Shown one piece after another: positions 33,781-42,022 of a stretch of DNA of 64,000 nt. The stretch is from Bacillota bacterium. Its GTDB lineage: Bacteria > Bacillota > Bacilli > Paenibacillales > UBA4045. The translations under genes and the position numbers were made by a program. Numbering within the stretch: the first letter of the stretch is position 1; each line of letters opens with the position of its first letter. The notes beneath the pieces were generated by a model that saw only the letters and a list, made by a program, of their open reading frames with translations, had not been told where the DNA came from and made no database searches. The stretch covers positions 1-64,000 of the forward strand of contig JAEZQY010000024.1 of the NCBI GenBank assembly GCA_023441055.1, given 5' to 3'.

Positions 33781-34563
33781 CTAAAAAACAATTGGTGAAA
33801 CCGCATTTTGAAGTACCGCAACCATGCTCCAACCAGCAATTCTAGCGGTTCTTGAGTAAATGTTGAGATCGGTCTGCACTTCTTCTCCTTGAATGACTAT
33901 TTTGTATTCATCCCCTATAAAGTTAGGAACTGCATCAATATTCAAGGTCGTCTGTTCAGGTCCAGCGCTTGCTAGTGCTGTTGCAACTGCCACATTAAAG
34001 TGAAACGGCAGCATGTCTATCGCTTCTCTTGTATTTCCGCTAAACACCTGCTCTGGCTCTGTTATCGTCATTAGTTCTTCTTTGAACAGCGGCGTATAAA
34101 ATAAAGATCGTAGTGACTTTTTAGAGGTCATCGTTGCTTGAATCGGGCTCATGAGGGCCGCTGTACGAAGAACGTCAAAGCCTCCAACCGCGCCGCTGGC
34201 GATGTATACCTTCTGATTATGCTCTCTTGCTGTCTCTCTAACGGTATGATAAAAGGCTGAATCTGCAAATGCTCCAATCGTAAGCACGACTAAATTGGAC
34301 CCGCCCTGTAGGATCGTTTCCGCGTAATCGCGTAACGCTTGTGGGGATGCAGCCTCTGCTACGAAATCGGGCTTAAGATCCATCAGCTCTTGAATAGTCG
34401 TGCATGGCTTACCGCCATAACGGGCTGCAAAAGCCTGTGTCCGCTCAGGATTCCTCCCCATCACACCCACCAGCTCATACTCGGGGAGATGAGTTTCCAA
34501 AGCATTGGCGACAATCTCATTCAATCTTCCGCAGCCCAATAAGGCAAGTCTTGTTTTTTTCAT
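33781..34563 (-). CDS. aspartate dehydrogenase-family protein
   Basis: 260 residues. Rossmann 'LALLGCGRLNEIVANAL' (residues 6-22), 'VAEAASPQALRDYAETIL', 'LVVLTIGAFAD', 'YIASGAVGGFDVLRTAAL' and a C-terminal catalytic domain ('MLPFHFNVAVATALA'). Homologues (NadX/AspDH) oxidise L-aspartate to iminoaspartate with NAD(P). First gene of a two-gene operon with the Rieske fusion; no nadA/nadC nearby, so NAD synthesis is not implied. Confidence 0.85.
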   Translation of the reverse strand: MKKTRLALLGCGRLNEIVANALETHLPEYELVGVMGRNPERTQAFAARYGGKPCTTIQELMDLKPDFVAEAASPQALRDYAETILQGGSNLVVLTIGAFADSAFYHTVRETAREHNQKVYIASGAVGGFDVLRTAALMSPIQATMTSKKSLRSLFYTPLFKEELMTITEPEQVFSGNTREAIDMLPFHFNVAVATALASAGPEQTTLNIDAVPNFIGDEYKIVIQGEEVQTDLNIYSRTARIAGWSMVAVLQNAVSPIVF

Positions 34564-34683
34564 TATATGTAAAGCTCCTTTACGTATGTAGTCGTCCTGT
34601 AGCTTGATTATAACATTGTACTACCTATAATGAATCTATAGTCTATCTCCGGCTAAGACTAAACTCAGGAGGGAATATACATC

Positions 34684-35298
34684 ATGTGGATGGTCATTAT
34701 TATTTTAGCGATTAATATCGTTTATGTTTCCTTTTTCACAATTCGTATGATTCTTACTCTAAAAGGTCAAAAGTATCTTGCAGCTGCACTTAGCTCCATA
34801 GAGGTTATGATCTATATAGTTGGATTAGGTCTAGTCCTGGACAATCTCAATGAGATCCAAAATTTAATAGCATACGCTGTAGGTTATGCACTCGGAGTGC
34901 TCTTAGGATCGAAGATAGAGGAGAAATTAGCATTGGGCTATGTTACGGTAAGTGTCATTACGAATCGATACGATGAACCGCTTCCGAACAAGCTCAGAGA
35001 TGCAGGTTATGGGGTTACATCCTGGATCGGCGAGGGTAGAGATGGCCCACGGTTAATGATGGAGATCTTGACTAGAAGAATGGAACAGAAGGCGTTGTAT
35101 AATCAGATTATCGCCTTCGATTCCAAGGCATTCATCATCTCCCACGAGCCAAAACACTTCCACGGCGGGTTCTGGGTAAGAGGCATAAAGAGAAACGCCA
35201 CATCTTCTGGAAAAACCCACCACGTCATGCACGAGGACAATCTTCCTGGCGTCAAAGAGAAGACAGTTCAGGAAGCGATTTCCAAAAACGAGGATTAG
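34684..35298 (+). CDS. UPF0316 membrane protein (YebE/DUF2179 type)
   Basis: 204 residues. Three N-terminal membrane helices ('MWMVIIILAINIVYVSFF', about 25-75), then a soluble DUF2179-like domain ('GYVTVSVITNRYDEPLPNKLRDAGYGVTSW' shown by its ends) often linked to nucleotide sensing. The last ~50 residues are hydrophilic. Function unknown. GGAGGG precedes the ATG. Confidence 0.88.
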   Translation: MWMVIIILAINIVYVSFFTIRMILTLKGQKYLAAALSSIEVMIYIVGLGLVLDNLNEIQNLIAYAVGYALGVLLGSKIEEKLALGYVTVSVITNRYDEPLPNKLRDAGYGVTSWIGEGRDGPRLMMEILTRRMEQKALYNQIIAFDSKAFIISHEPKHFHGGFWVRGIKRNATSSGKTHHVMHEDNLPGVKEKTVQEAISKNED

Positions 35299-35342
35299 TC
35301 AGTTTCAACTATGATGATGTTATGTTAGGAGGTTGTTTAACA

Positions 35343-36104
35343 TTGAGGAATGAGTTTGCGGGTATAATTATAAGGAAGTTACTAACAACCTTCATCACCG
35401 TTACGATATCCTCTATCGTGTTAGCTTCAATGTACGTTACCGAATCAACTTCTATATATAATCTTGGCAATCATCTGATACAAGGGTCGCTCTTCTATGG
35501 TATATATATCGGGGCGATTGTACTCGTATATGGCAATGCAGTTTCGATTGCGTTAGAGTACATCCAGAGAAAGTGGTTGAATTATCCCAATGGGGTCTTC
35601 ATTTTACTTCATGGCCTATTTGGGCTTGCGAATGGATTGCTTTTTCAAGTCATTGGATTTGCATGGTCAGGAATGGTTGTGGCTTTATTGTACGCAATCA
35701 TAGATAGATGGCTGCTTAAGAGAATGTCAGGTGGTAAGAGTCTGAAAGCTTTCCTAATTGTGTCTGTACTGATATATGGTCTTTCTTGGGGAATGCTGCA
35801 AATCACCTCTCCTTCGTTGCCGCCTTTTACTAAGGAGGATGCCGTGAACTTTGCCACCTCGGGGAAAGGGACGGTCACTGATTTATTTCCCAAGGAGATC
35901 GCCAAGAAGGTCGACAATATAAGTGGATATACCGTTTCAAGGGAAACAAAGGTTGAAGAATCGGAACGAGGAGTGTATATCGTGACCTTCGTCGAAAGCT
36001 GGTCTAGCGAGGAAGACAGCGGTGAGTGGTATGCTTCTTACAAAGTAAAGCGCGGACAATTGTCTGCCTATGGCGGCGGGGGAACTGAGCCTCCATATCG
36101 TTAG
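35343..36104 (+). CDS. uncharacterised membrane protein
   Basis: 253 residues with about four hydrophobic segments in the first ~150 ('LLTTFITVTISSIVLASMYV', 'LFYGIYIGAIVLVYGNAV', 'WSGMVVALLYAIIDRWLL', 'AFLIVSVLIYGLSWGML'), then an extracytoplasmic ~90-residue domain with Tyr/Ser/Glu-rich ending. Not recognised. TTG at 35343 is chosen because AGGAGG lies 10 bases upstream; the ATG at 35322 would place that box inside the gene. Confidence 0.65.
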   Translation: MRNEFAGIIIRKLLTTFITVTISSIVLASMYVTESTSIYNLGNHLIQGSLFYGIYIGAIVLVYGNAVSIALEYIQRKWLNYPNGVFILLHGLFGLANGLLFQVIGFAWSGMVVALLYAIIDRWLLKRMSGGKSLKAFLIVSVLIYGLSWGMLQITSPSLPPFTKEDAVNFATSGKGTVTDLFPKEIAKKVDNISGYTVSRETKVEESERGVYIVTFVESWSSEEDSGEWYASYKVKRGQLSAYGGGGTEPPYR

Positions 36105-36163
36105 TTAGTTCAAAACACGTTTAATCACCTTCGCTGGCATACCTCCAAAACCCGTGTAATGGC

Positions 36164-36424
36164 TTAATACACATCTCCACGATTATCAATCGTTAATATG
36201 TAAACTACACTTTCGTCCAAATTCACTTCAAATATGATTCGATATGTACCCACTCGAAGGCGCATCAGATTCCCCTTGCCCTGAAGAGGTTTGATATCAC
36301 CATGCGGTGGCCGAACAATAAGTCCCTTCAATGCTTTTACAATACGTCCTTGGACAGTAGCTTCTTGTTTTTCTAGAAACTTCAGAGCGCGCTTATGGTA
36401 GATCAACTTTGAGTTTAAACTCAT
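36164..36424 (-). CDS. RelE/ParE-family toxin
   Basis: 86 residues. RelE fold: 'LIYHKRALKFLEKQE', 'GDIKPLQGKGNLMRLRVGTYRIIFE', 'VYILTIDNRGDVY'; the Arg-rich strand and final 'RGDVY' are typical. Probably a ribosome-dependent mRNA interferase. ATG at 36424 lies inside the antitoxin gene (32-base overlap). Confidence 0.88.
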   Translation of the reverse strand: MSLNSKLIYHKRALKFLEKQEATVQGRIVKALKGLIVRPPHGDIKPLQGKGNLMRLRVGTYRIIFEVNLDESVVYILTIDNRGDVY

Positions 36425-36641
36425 GATTGGCTTCACTTCCAGTTATATAACCTTCATTAGCGTTAAGTTGTTGTAATTCCTCATCACTTAAAGGGATATC
36501 GTCAGGTTCTAATTGGGCAATTTCGTTCCAATCAGGACGATCTTTAATAGCAAGGAATTGTATATAATCAAAGGCTGATTGTTTCTCTTTCTCTGGCAGC
36601 TGATCGAATAATTTCATCACATCTTCTTTGTTAACAGCCAT
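36393..36641 (-). CDS. cognate antitoxin
   Basis: 82 residues, acidic. N-terminal helical dimer part ('KEDVMKLFDQLPEKEKQSAFDYIQFL'), then an acidic tail ('LEPDDIPLSDEELQQLN') able to wrap a RelE toxin. Overlaps the toxin by 32 bases in the usual antitoxin-first order. Family not named with certainty. Confidence 0.8.
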   Translation of the reverse strand: MAVNKEDVMKLFDQLPEKEKQSAFDYIQFLAIKDRPDWNEIAQLEPDDIPLSDEELQQLNANEGYITGSEANHEFKLKVDLP

Positions 36642-36752
36642 GTTGGAATACCCCCTTACTTGTAATTGTTATTATACACGAAGATACATGAAAGATGAAT
36701 CGATAATCAGTTATCGCCGAATAAGTGTGCATTGTCCTTCCCTGAAGCAGGC

Positions 36753-37058
36753 GCTGATCGAGCACAATATCGACAACATCATACTTTAATTGATCTGAGT
36801 TTAATTTGGCAAAGTGCCTGCGCGCACACTCTATCTTTGCCTTCTCAACCTCCCGCAGCTACACAATAGCCCAAATGGGATAATAATTACCGACTGGTGT
36901 CGGGATGTAGAATCCTCGGGGCAGCTTCGCATATATGTTCACTTCTTTGCTTGTGTCCAACTCCTTAGCATCGTTTCAATAATGGTCGTTGCATTCTGCT
37001 CATTAATCAGCTTGGATGCCCGAATGATGAACTCCTCAGGGTTTCTCTGAAACAACAT
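36753..37058 (-). pseudogene. remnant of type III restriction endonuclease Res (C-terminal part)
   Basis: Translating the minus strand in pieces gives 'MLFQRNPEEFIIRASKLINEQ', then after a frame change 'LDTSKEVNIYAKLPRGFYI' and 'PTPVGNYYPIWAIV', a stop, and 'LREVEKAKIECARRHFAKLN' plus 'DQLKYDVVD'. These are consecutive C-terminal landmarks of type III Res subunits, with internal deletions, a frameshift and a stop. No mod or res gene remains nearby. Explains most of the 611-bp gene-free gap. Confidence 0.8.
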
Positions 37059-37084
37059 AAAGGTAGACTGCTTTACTCTCTTCA

Positions 37085-37186
37085 ATATCGCAAACCGAGC
37101 TGCTTGGCACTGTGAATGACAAGGTGAGAGAGCTGCGTGACTTGATGGACCAATTGAACAACAAAGTGAATCAGTTTAAAGTGTAG
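37085..37186 (+). pseudogene. C-terminal scrap of a methyl-accepting chemotaxis protein
   Basis: Frame reads 'TELLGTVNDKVRELRDLMDQ' then 'LNNKVNQFKV' and a stop, the coiled-coil end of MCPs that usually finishes in (R/Q)FKV. Only ~34 codons remain; no start. Confidence 0.55.
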
Positions 37187-37252
37187 CTATCTGGGAACTT
37201 ATTCCTCACTCTGGTCGTCTATTAGAGATAATAGAATGGAAGGATTGAGCGC

Positions 37253-39352
37253 ATGCCTCAACATCGATTCCGTAAACTGATTCTGCTCATTAGTCTAAGT
37301 CTACTGATCGGAGCAGCAGCTTGCGATCATAACGTAACAGTCGAAGATAAGACAAGCGTCATTGCGGAGGCGCATCTAGATATCGATCAGGACGGACGGG
37401 ACGAGTTGTTGATAGTTCGTATGACCAATGGCCAGTTGATCAAGGAGGAAGAGCCCGGACCTTATCAAGGTTCCTATCATCAGGGGCAATTCCAGCTGGA
37501 GCTCGTTGCTGCCGACGGCACGGTGCTGCATACGCTCGATCTGAATCCTTCGTTCAACGGGGAGCCGCTGATCTTCCATGAAGACCGGGCTTTCGATATC
37601 GTCTTCGAAGATTATAATAACGATGGACGACCTGATTTCACAATTGGTCAATATTTTAGCTCGAACGGATTTATGTATAATCTCTACTCGATTCACCCAG
37701 ATGGAATAAGCGTATTGCACCAAGATCTATTGTCTGCCCATGGCAATTACTCGATCCAATTCGAGAAAGTCGGCCAAACATCGTTTAGAAACCGCTACTA
37801 TGATAATAAACAAGGCCAATACATCGATACGTTATATACTTGGCAAGGAAGTCAGTTCGTCCGGACTGAATGCGAAGGCTGCGACATGCCGACTCACATA
37901 GATGCGGATGATGTGGACAACAACGATGAAAAGGACCATACAGCTATCGAAGAAGCTCCAGCAGGCCCACCGGGTGAGCTGTCATTAACGATGGGGCCGA
38001 CAGCAGAAGGCTTCCGCCTAACGCATGATCGATTATACGCCCCCCACATCAGCAGCGGTCCGCATATCTCCCCACCAATAGACGGTGTACGTTACGCTGT
38101 ACATGTGGTCAGGCGCGACTACACCACCGCGGCAGAGAGTCATAACCGCAGGGACGCTGTTGTTGTCAACTCCTTAACTGGCCATTTCAACAGCTATCTG
38201 ATGTATGAAGCTAAGGTCGATGATCTTTATAATAGTGACTCATTAGCAGATGCATACGGAGTGATCAATGACGGGCAGTTGCTGTACGTTGCAGTAGTAA
38301 CCGATGAGAGCCGGCCAGGCGGGTATTATTACCGTGTGGAGAAGATGAATGTATTAACCGGCGAAACAAGCATCCTGCTCGAGGAGCTGCCTGACGCACC
38401 GATTGATGATCATTTTGGCCCAGGGTGGTTGAACGATAAAAAGAATACACTCATCCTGAACAGCTATAATACCGGTTTATTGTGGAGTATTGACGTAAAT
38501 ACTGGTGATGTGAGCATGCCGGATATACAAATCAGGCATTCCTGGCCGTTCTACTTGACGATTCCCTCCCCGGATGGGCAGCGATTCTGGCATGCCGACT
38601 TAAATGGCAATAGCAGTTACAAGTTGTACAATTTAGACGGCAATCTGCTAGCGGCTGTTCCATTCCCTGCTGGCTACGATCAATACCCGGCGTTCCGCTG
38701 GAGTCCAGATAACCGATATGCGGCCTACCACGACACGATGGATGGGGATGGCAGGCATATCATCGACGACTCAGGCGAGATGTACATCATCGCTCCGCAG
38801 CGCATCCGCTTCTTCGACGAGTCGGGCAAGTTGGTTCGAACATTGCAGTCCGACACAGCCGCCGACGGTTATATCGAGCTTTCTGGCTGGATAGACGGTG
38901 TGAAGGATACCGTGTTGCTGCATGAATTCGAGCTGGATCGGAGTGTGAAGCCAGTGATGAGCGTCAACTCCCAGTATCGCATGCTCAATATTCGTACTGG
39001 CCAAGAACAAGCTTTGCAAGCCGAGTCTGAATTGACCCGATTGAAGGATGCCGATCCTGCTCGCTTGGACAAGTACATATATCAGCACATTCATTGGGTC
39101 GATCGGCAGCAAGCTCTTGTCTACGTGTCCCAGCAACTCGGCTTCTGGCTAACCGAACCTAGTTCAACTGAACAACTTTGGTACTTTCCTTCCTACACGG
39201 ACGGAACAACCTACTTACATATACGTGATAGCGAATCGAATCAAATTCATACTAAGGAACTCCCGTACGTTCTCGATTTCGCACGCCTATTAAACCGGGA
39301 TTGGATCGTTGATCGCGATATGACCTATATCCAATTACCACTATCCAATTAG
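37253..39352 (+). CDS. large lipoprotein with calcium-loop and propeller-like repeats
   Basis: 699 residues. Lipoprotein signal with Cys24 (LLIGAAAC). Residues 40-150 carry two FG-GAP/EF-type loops ('DIDQDGRDELLIV', 'DYNNDGRPDFTIG'). An acidic linker (~220-240) leads to a C-terminal ~440-residue region with repeated strand motifs ('IPSPDGQRFWHAD', 'FRWSPDNRYAAYHD'), probably a WD40/TolB-like propeller. Function unknown, likely outside the membrane. GGAAGGA lies before the ATG. Confidence 0.75.
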   Translation: MPQHRFRKLILLISLSLLIGAAACDHNVTVEDKTSVIAEAHLDIDQDGRDELLIVRMTNGQLIKEEEPGPYQGSYHQGQFQLELVAADGTVLHTLDLNPSFNGEPLIFHEDRAFDIVFEDYNNDGRPDFTIGQYFSSNGFMYNLYSIHPDGISVLHQDLLSAHGNYSIQFEKVGQTSFRNRYYDNKQGQYIDTLYTWQGSQFVRTECEGCDMPTHIDADDVDNNDEKDHTAIEEAPAGPPGELSLTMGPTAEGFRLTHDRLYAPHISSGPHISPPIDGVRYAVHVVRRDYTTAAESHNRRDAVVVNSLTGHFNSYLMYEAKVDDLYNSDSLADAYGVINDGQLLYVAVVTDESRPGGYYYRVEKMNVLTGETSILLEELPDAPIDDHFGPGWLNDKKNTLILNSYNTGLLWSIDVNTGDVSMPDIQIRHSWPFYLTIPSPDGQRFWHADLNGNSSYKLYNLDGNLLAAVPFPAGYDQYPAFRWSPDNRYAAYHDTMDGDGRHIIDDSGEMYIIAPQRIRFFDESGKLVRTLQSDTAADGYIELSGWIDGVKDTVLLHEFELDRSVKPVMSVNSQYRMLNIRTGQEQALQAESELTRLKDADPARLDKYIYQHIHWVDRQQALVYVSQQLGFWLTEPSSTEQLWYFPSYTDGTTYLHIRDSESNQIHTKELPYVLDFARLLNRDWIVDRDMTYIQLPLSN

Positions 39353-39355
39353 GAG

Positions 39356-40196
39356 ATGAATCTTTCCTTGGCTGATCTGCTCAAGAACATCTACAACGAA
39401 ACATATTTGAATAAATTAATCGCGGCACTAACCTCCATTTATCCGGACTTCCCGGGCGCTCGATTCAAGAAAGCCGTATTCGCAGATGACTGGGAAGCGC
39501 TGGAGTTGAAGCAGCGGATGCGGCGTATCACGGTCAGTCTTCGCGATGCCCTGCCGGAGTCGTATGCAGATGCGGTACGATTGCTGATGAATGTGATCCC
39601 AACGCTGAAGGGCCTCATCGCCAGTATTGCCGATACTAGAGCGTCTGAAGGCCGATGAATCCGAATATGTGCGGCGCAGCGTGGCGAATAACTTGAATGA
39701 TATCGCCAAGGATCATCCACAGCTCGTGTTAGACATCGCGGGCAGCTGGCTCGGCCACAATCCGCACACGGACTGGATCGTGAAGCATGGCTGCCGCACG
39801 CTGCTGAAGAAGGGCGTACCCGACGCACTAGCACTGTTCGGCTTCTCGCCGGAGAAGCTGGCCGAGGTGGACAGCCTCACTATACAGCCTGATCCTGCGA
39901 CGATCGGCGAGAGTGCCTCCCTCTCCTTCAACCTCCGCCTGACTGCGAATGAGCCTAATCGTCTTCGTATTGAATACGGCATCGATTTCGTGAAAGCCAA
40001 CGGCTCCCACAGTCGCAAGCTATTCAAGATCACGGAGAATACATATGAGCCAGGTTCGGTATACAGCTTCACGCGTAATCACAGCTTTCGCGAGATGACG
40101 ACCCGCAAGCATTATCCGGGCACCCATGCGCTCGTTGTCATTGTGAACGGCATCGAGTGCGCGAGTGTGACGTTCGAGCTGCAGATAATCCATTAA
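39356..40196 (+). pseudogene. DNA alkylation repair protein (HEAT-repeat), internally deleted
   Basis: The first frame (39356-39658) gives the N-terminus ('LKNIYNETYLNKL', 'ALELKQRMRRITVSL'). The second (from ~39615 to 40196) gives 'PVLPILERLKADESEYVRRS', 'VANNLNDIAKDHP', 'WIVKHGCRTLLKKG', 'EYGIDFVKANGSHSRKLFKI' and 'MTTRKHYPGTHALVV', which are the C-terminus of the same AlkD/YhaZ-like family. About 100 middle residues are missing and the frame changes at the joint (~39610-39625). Confidence 0.82.
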
Positions 40197-40201
40197 ATCC
40201 A

Positions 40202-40243
40202 AATAACTCCTTGGTTGGCCTCGTAGCCAACCAAGGAGTTATT
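40202..40243. terminator. bidirectional terminator
   Basis: Perfect 18-bp stem, AATAACTCCTTGGTTGGC with its complement, loop CTCGTA; between the alkylation-repair pseudogene and the convergent solute-binding gene. Confidence 0.9.
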
Positions 40244-40292
40244 CCTTACGAATAAATCGTTTTTACTACCTCACGATCCGAATACGTTAACT

Positions 40293-41909
40293 CTACTTCA
40301 TCGATTCCTGGGAGCGGTCGTAGAAATCCTGATGCAGCTTCACATATTTCGTTATGTTCATCTTCCCGAGATTGTCCAGATGCGTTTTCCACTGAGCATC
40401 ATCGACGCCCTTCAAGACGGATTGCGCGAGAAAGTTCTGAATGTATGTGTTGATTTCTGTATACATCGTATTCTTATCTTGCTGCGCCTCCATCGTGTCC
40501 ATTCCGAGCGGAAGAACCTCTTTTTTCAAATGCGGCAAGTACAACTGCTGTTTGTTCTGTAGCTTGATATCCCGGGGATCGGTTAATTTCAGTCGATCGT
40601 TATGTTCGTCCGTCAGCAGGTAGAATCCGGACATACCTGGCGATTCCGTATGCCTGAATTCTGCGAAGTTGTTCAGCCCAGTAGGAATCGTCGTTATTTT
40701 CTCCCATTTCCCATCATCTACATTTCCCCAGATGACATCCTTTCTCCCGAAGGAGAGCGTCATCATTCGTTCGAAATCAGCATTCATATAATCGTACATG
40801 CGTATAATCGCTTCTGGATGCTTAGCATTTTTGCTGATCGCGAATTGATCGGCTTTGAAATCGCCGGGTGCCTTCTCCCCCATCACCGTTCTATGTCCGT
40901 CTTTGTCCTTCATCGGCACGATGTCGACATAATCGTTCACATGGTCCGTACCAACCACGATATCGGCATAGGAGTGGTGATTGAAGAAGCCGATGATGCC
41001 CTTGTTACCCTTAGTCACAAAATCTGTGTTCTTCTGAACGAAACCATCCGGATCGATAAGTCCTTCCGAATAGAGCTTATGCAAGTATTTCAGGTATTCC
41101 AAATACCGCGGATCGGAAGGAACAAATATGACTTTTCCATCTTCCACCATAACATGTGTACTGCCGTCGTTGACCAAGTTAAAGTGCCAGAGCATCGGAT
41201 CCAAACCGTAATACCCATCCGTATAGAAGCTATAAGGAATCTCATCCTTTAACCCGTTGCCGTTCGGATCCTTCTCCTTGAAGGCCTTTAGCGTCTCATA
41301 TAACTCATCCGTCGTTTCGGGCATCTTCAGCTTCAGTTTATCCAGCCATGCCTGATTAATGGAAAACCCGATGTTGGCATAGGCACCTTTAGATTGAAGC
41401 AAGGGCAGCGAATACATATTGCCGTCCGGAACGGTTCCTGCAAACTTGTATTCAGGATGATTCTCATACAGTTGAACCAGAGTAGGCGAATACTGATCGA
41501 TCAGGTCGTTGAGCGGCAGCAGCGAATCCTTGTTCAAGGTCAGGTTGGGAATCCCGCCAATAATGACATCCGGCAGATCACCTGAGGCGATCGTCACATT
41601 GATCTTCTCCGTCCAGGCCATCGCTGGAACCTCGGTAATATCCAGCTTCAGTCCAGTATCCCTTTCAATCATCTTGATCGCTTCTTTATCTTTCCAGCTT
41701 GTACGGTCGCTATTGTTCTTCGCCACCATCATGGTGATTGTTACCGGCTCGTTTACAATCGGTAAGCCCGTCTGATTTACTACGCTGCTAGTTTCCCCCG
41801 TCTGGCTCTTCACGTTCCCAGCTCCGCCCGCGCAACCGGACAGCAATGCCGCTAGCAAAGCCAATGACAGCAGCAAACCGCTCCTGTTTCCCTTCCTGCG
41901 TGCTTTCAT
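40293..41909 (-). CDS. carbohydrate ABC solute-binding lipoprotein (LplA-like)
   Basis: 538 residues. Lipoprotein signal with Cys26 (ALLSGC), then a type-1 extracellular solute-binding fold ('DLPDVIIGGIPNL', 'WLDKLKLKMPETTDELYETL', 'DPNGNGLKDEIPYSF'). Size and text fit the LplA/YtcQ class that binds oligosaccharides. Last gene of the importer cluster; has its own promoter and a perfect cre box upstream. GGGAGGG ribosome site. Confidence 0.9.
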   Translation of the reverse strand: MKARRKGNRSGLLLSLALLAALLSGCAGGAGNVKSQTGETSSVVNQTGLPIVNEPVTITMMVAKNNSDRTSWKDKEAIKMIERDTGLKLDITEVPAMAWTEKINVTIASGDLPDVIIGGIPNLTLNKDSLLPLNDLIDQYSPTLVQLYENHPEYKFAGTVPDGNMYSLPLLQSKGAYANIGFSINQAWLDKLKLKMPETTDELYETLKAFKEKDPNGNGLKDEIPYSFYTDGYYGLDPMLWHFNLVNDGSTHVMVEDGKVIFVPSDPRYLEYLKYLHKLYSEGLIDPDGFVQKNTDFVTKGNKGIIGFFNHHSYADIVVGTDHVNDYVDIVPMKDKDGHRTVMGEKAPGDFKADQFAISKNAKHPEAIIRMYDYMNADFERMMTLSFGRKDVIWGNVDDGKWEKITTIPTGLNNFAEFRHTESPGMSGFYLLTDEHNDRLKLTDPRDIKLQNKQQLYLPHLKKEVLPLGMDTMEAQQDKNTMYTEINTYIQNFLAQSVLKGVDDAQWKTHLDNLGKMNITKYVKLHQDFYDRSQESMK

Positions 41910-41935
41910 ATTCCAATACCCTCCCGCTTTCTATT

Positions 41936-41949
41936 AGCAAGCGCTTTCA
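41936..41949 (-). promoter_or_regulatory. CcpA cre site before the solute-binding gene
   Basis: TGAAAGCGCTTGCT on the minus strand matches the cre consensus TGWAARCGYTWNCW at every position. It lies just downstream of a TATAAT box (41963-41968) and 26 bases before the ATG, so bound CcpA would block transcription. Confidence 0.85.
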
Positions 41950-42022
41950 TACCTGCAATTCTATTATAGAAAATGCAAAATACTGTTTGTATGGAATAAC
42001 TTCAGCACTCTTTGTCATGAAC

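Noticed and set aside
36814..37050. 78-codon plus-strand frame as a small gene
   Set aside because: The opposite strand carries the Res remnant, which explains the conservation; no ribosome site.
39713..40072. Antisense frames over the alkylation-repair pseudogene
   Set aside because: Shadow frames with Ser/Arg-rich text; the plus-strand translation has clear family motifs.
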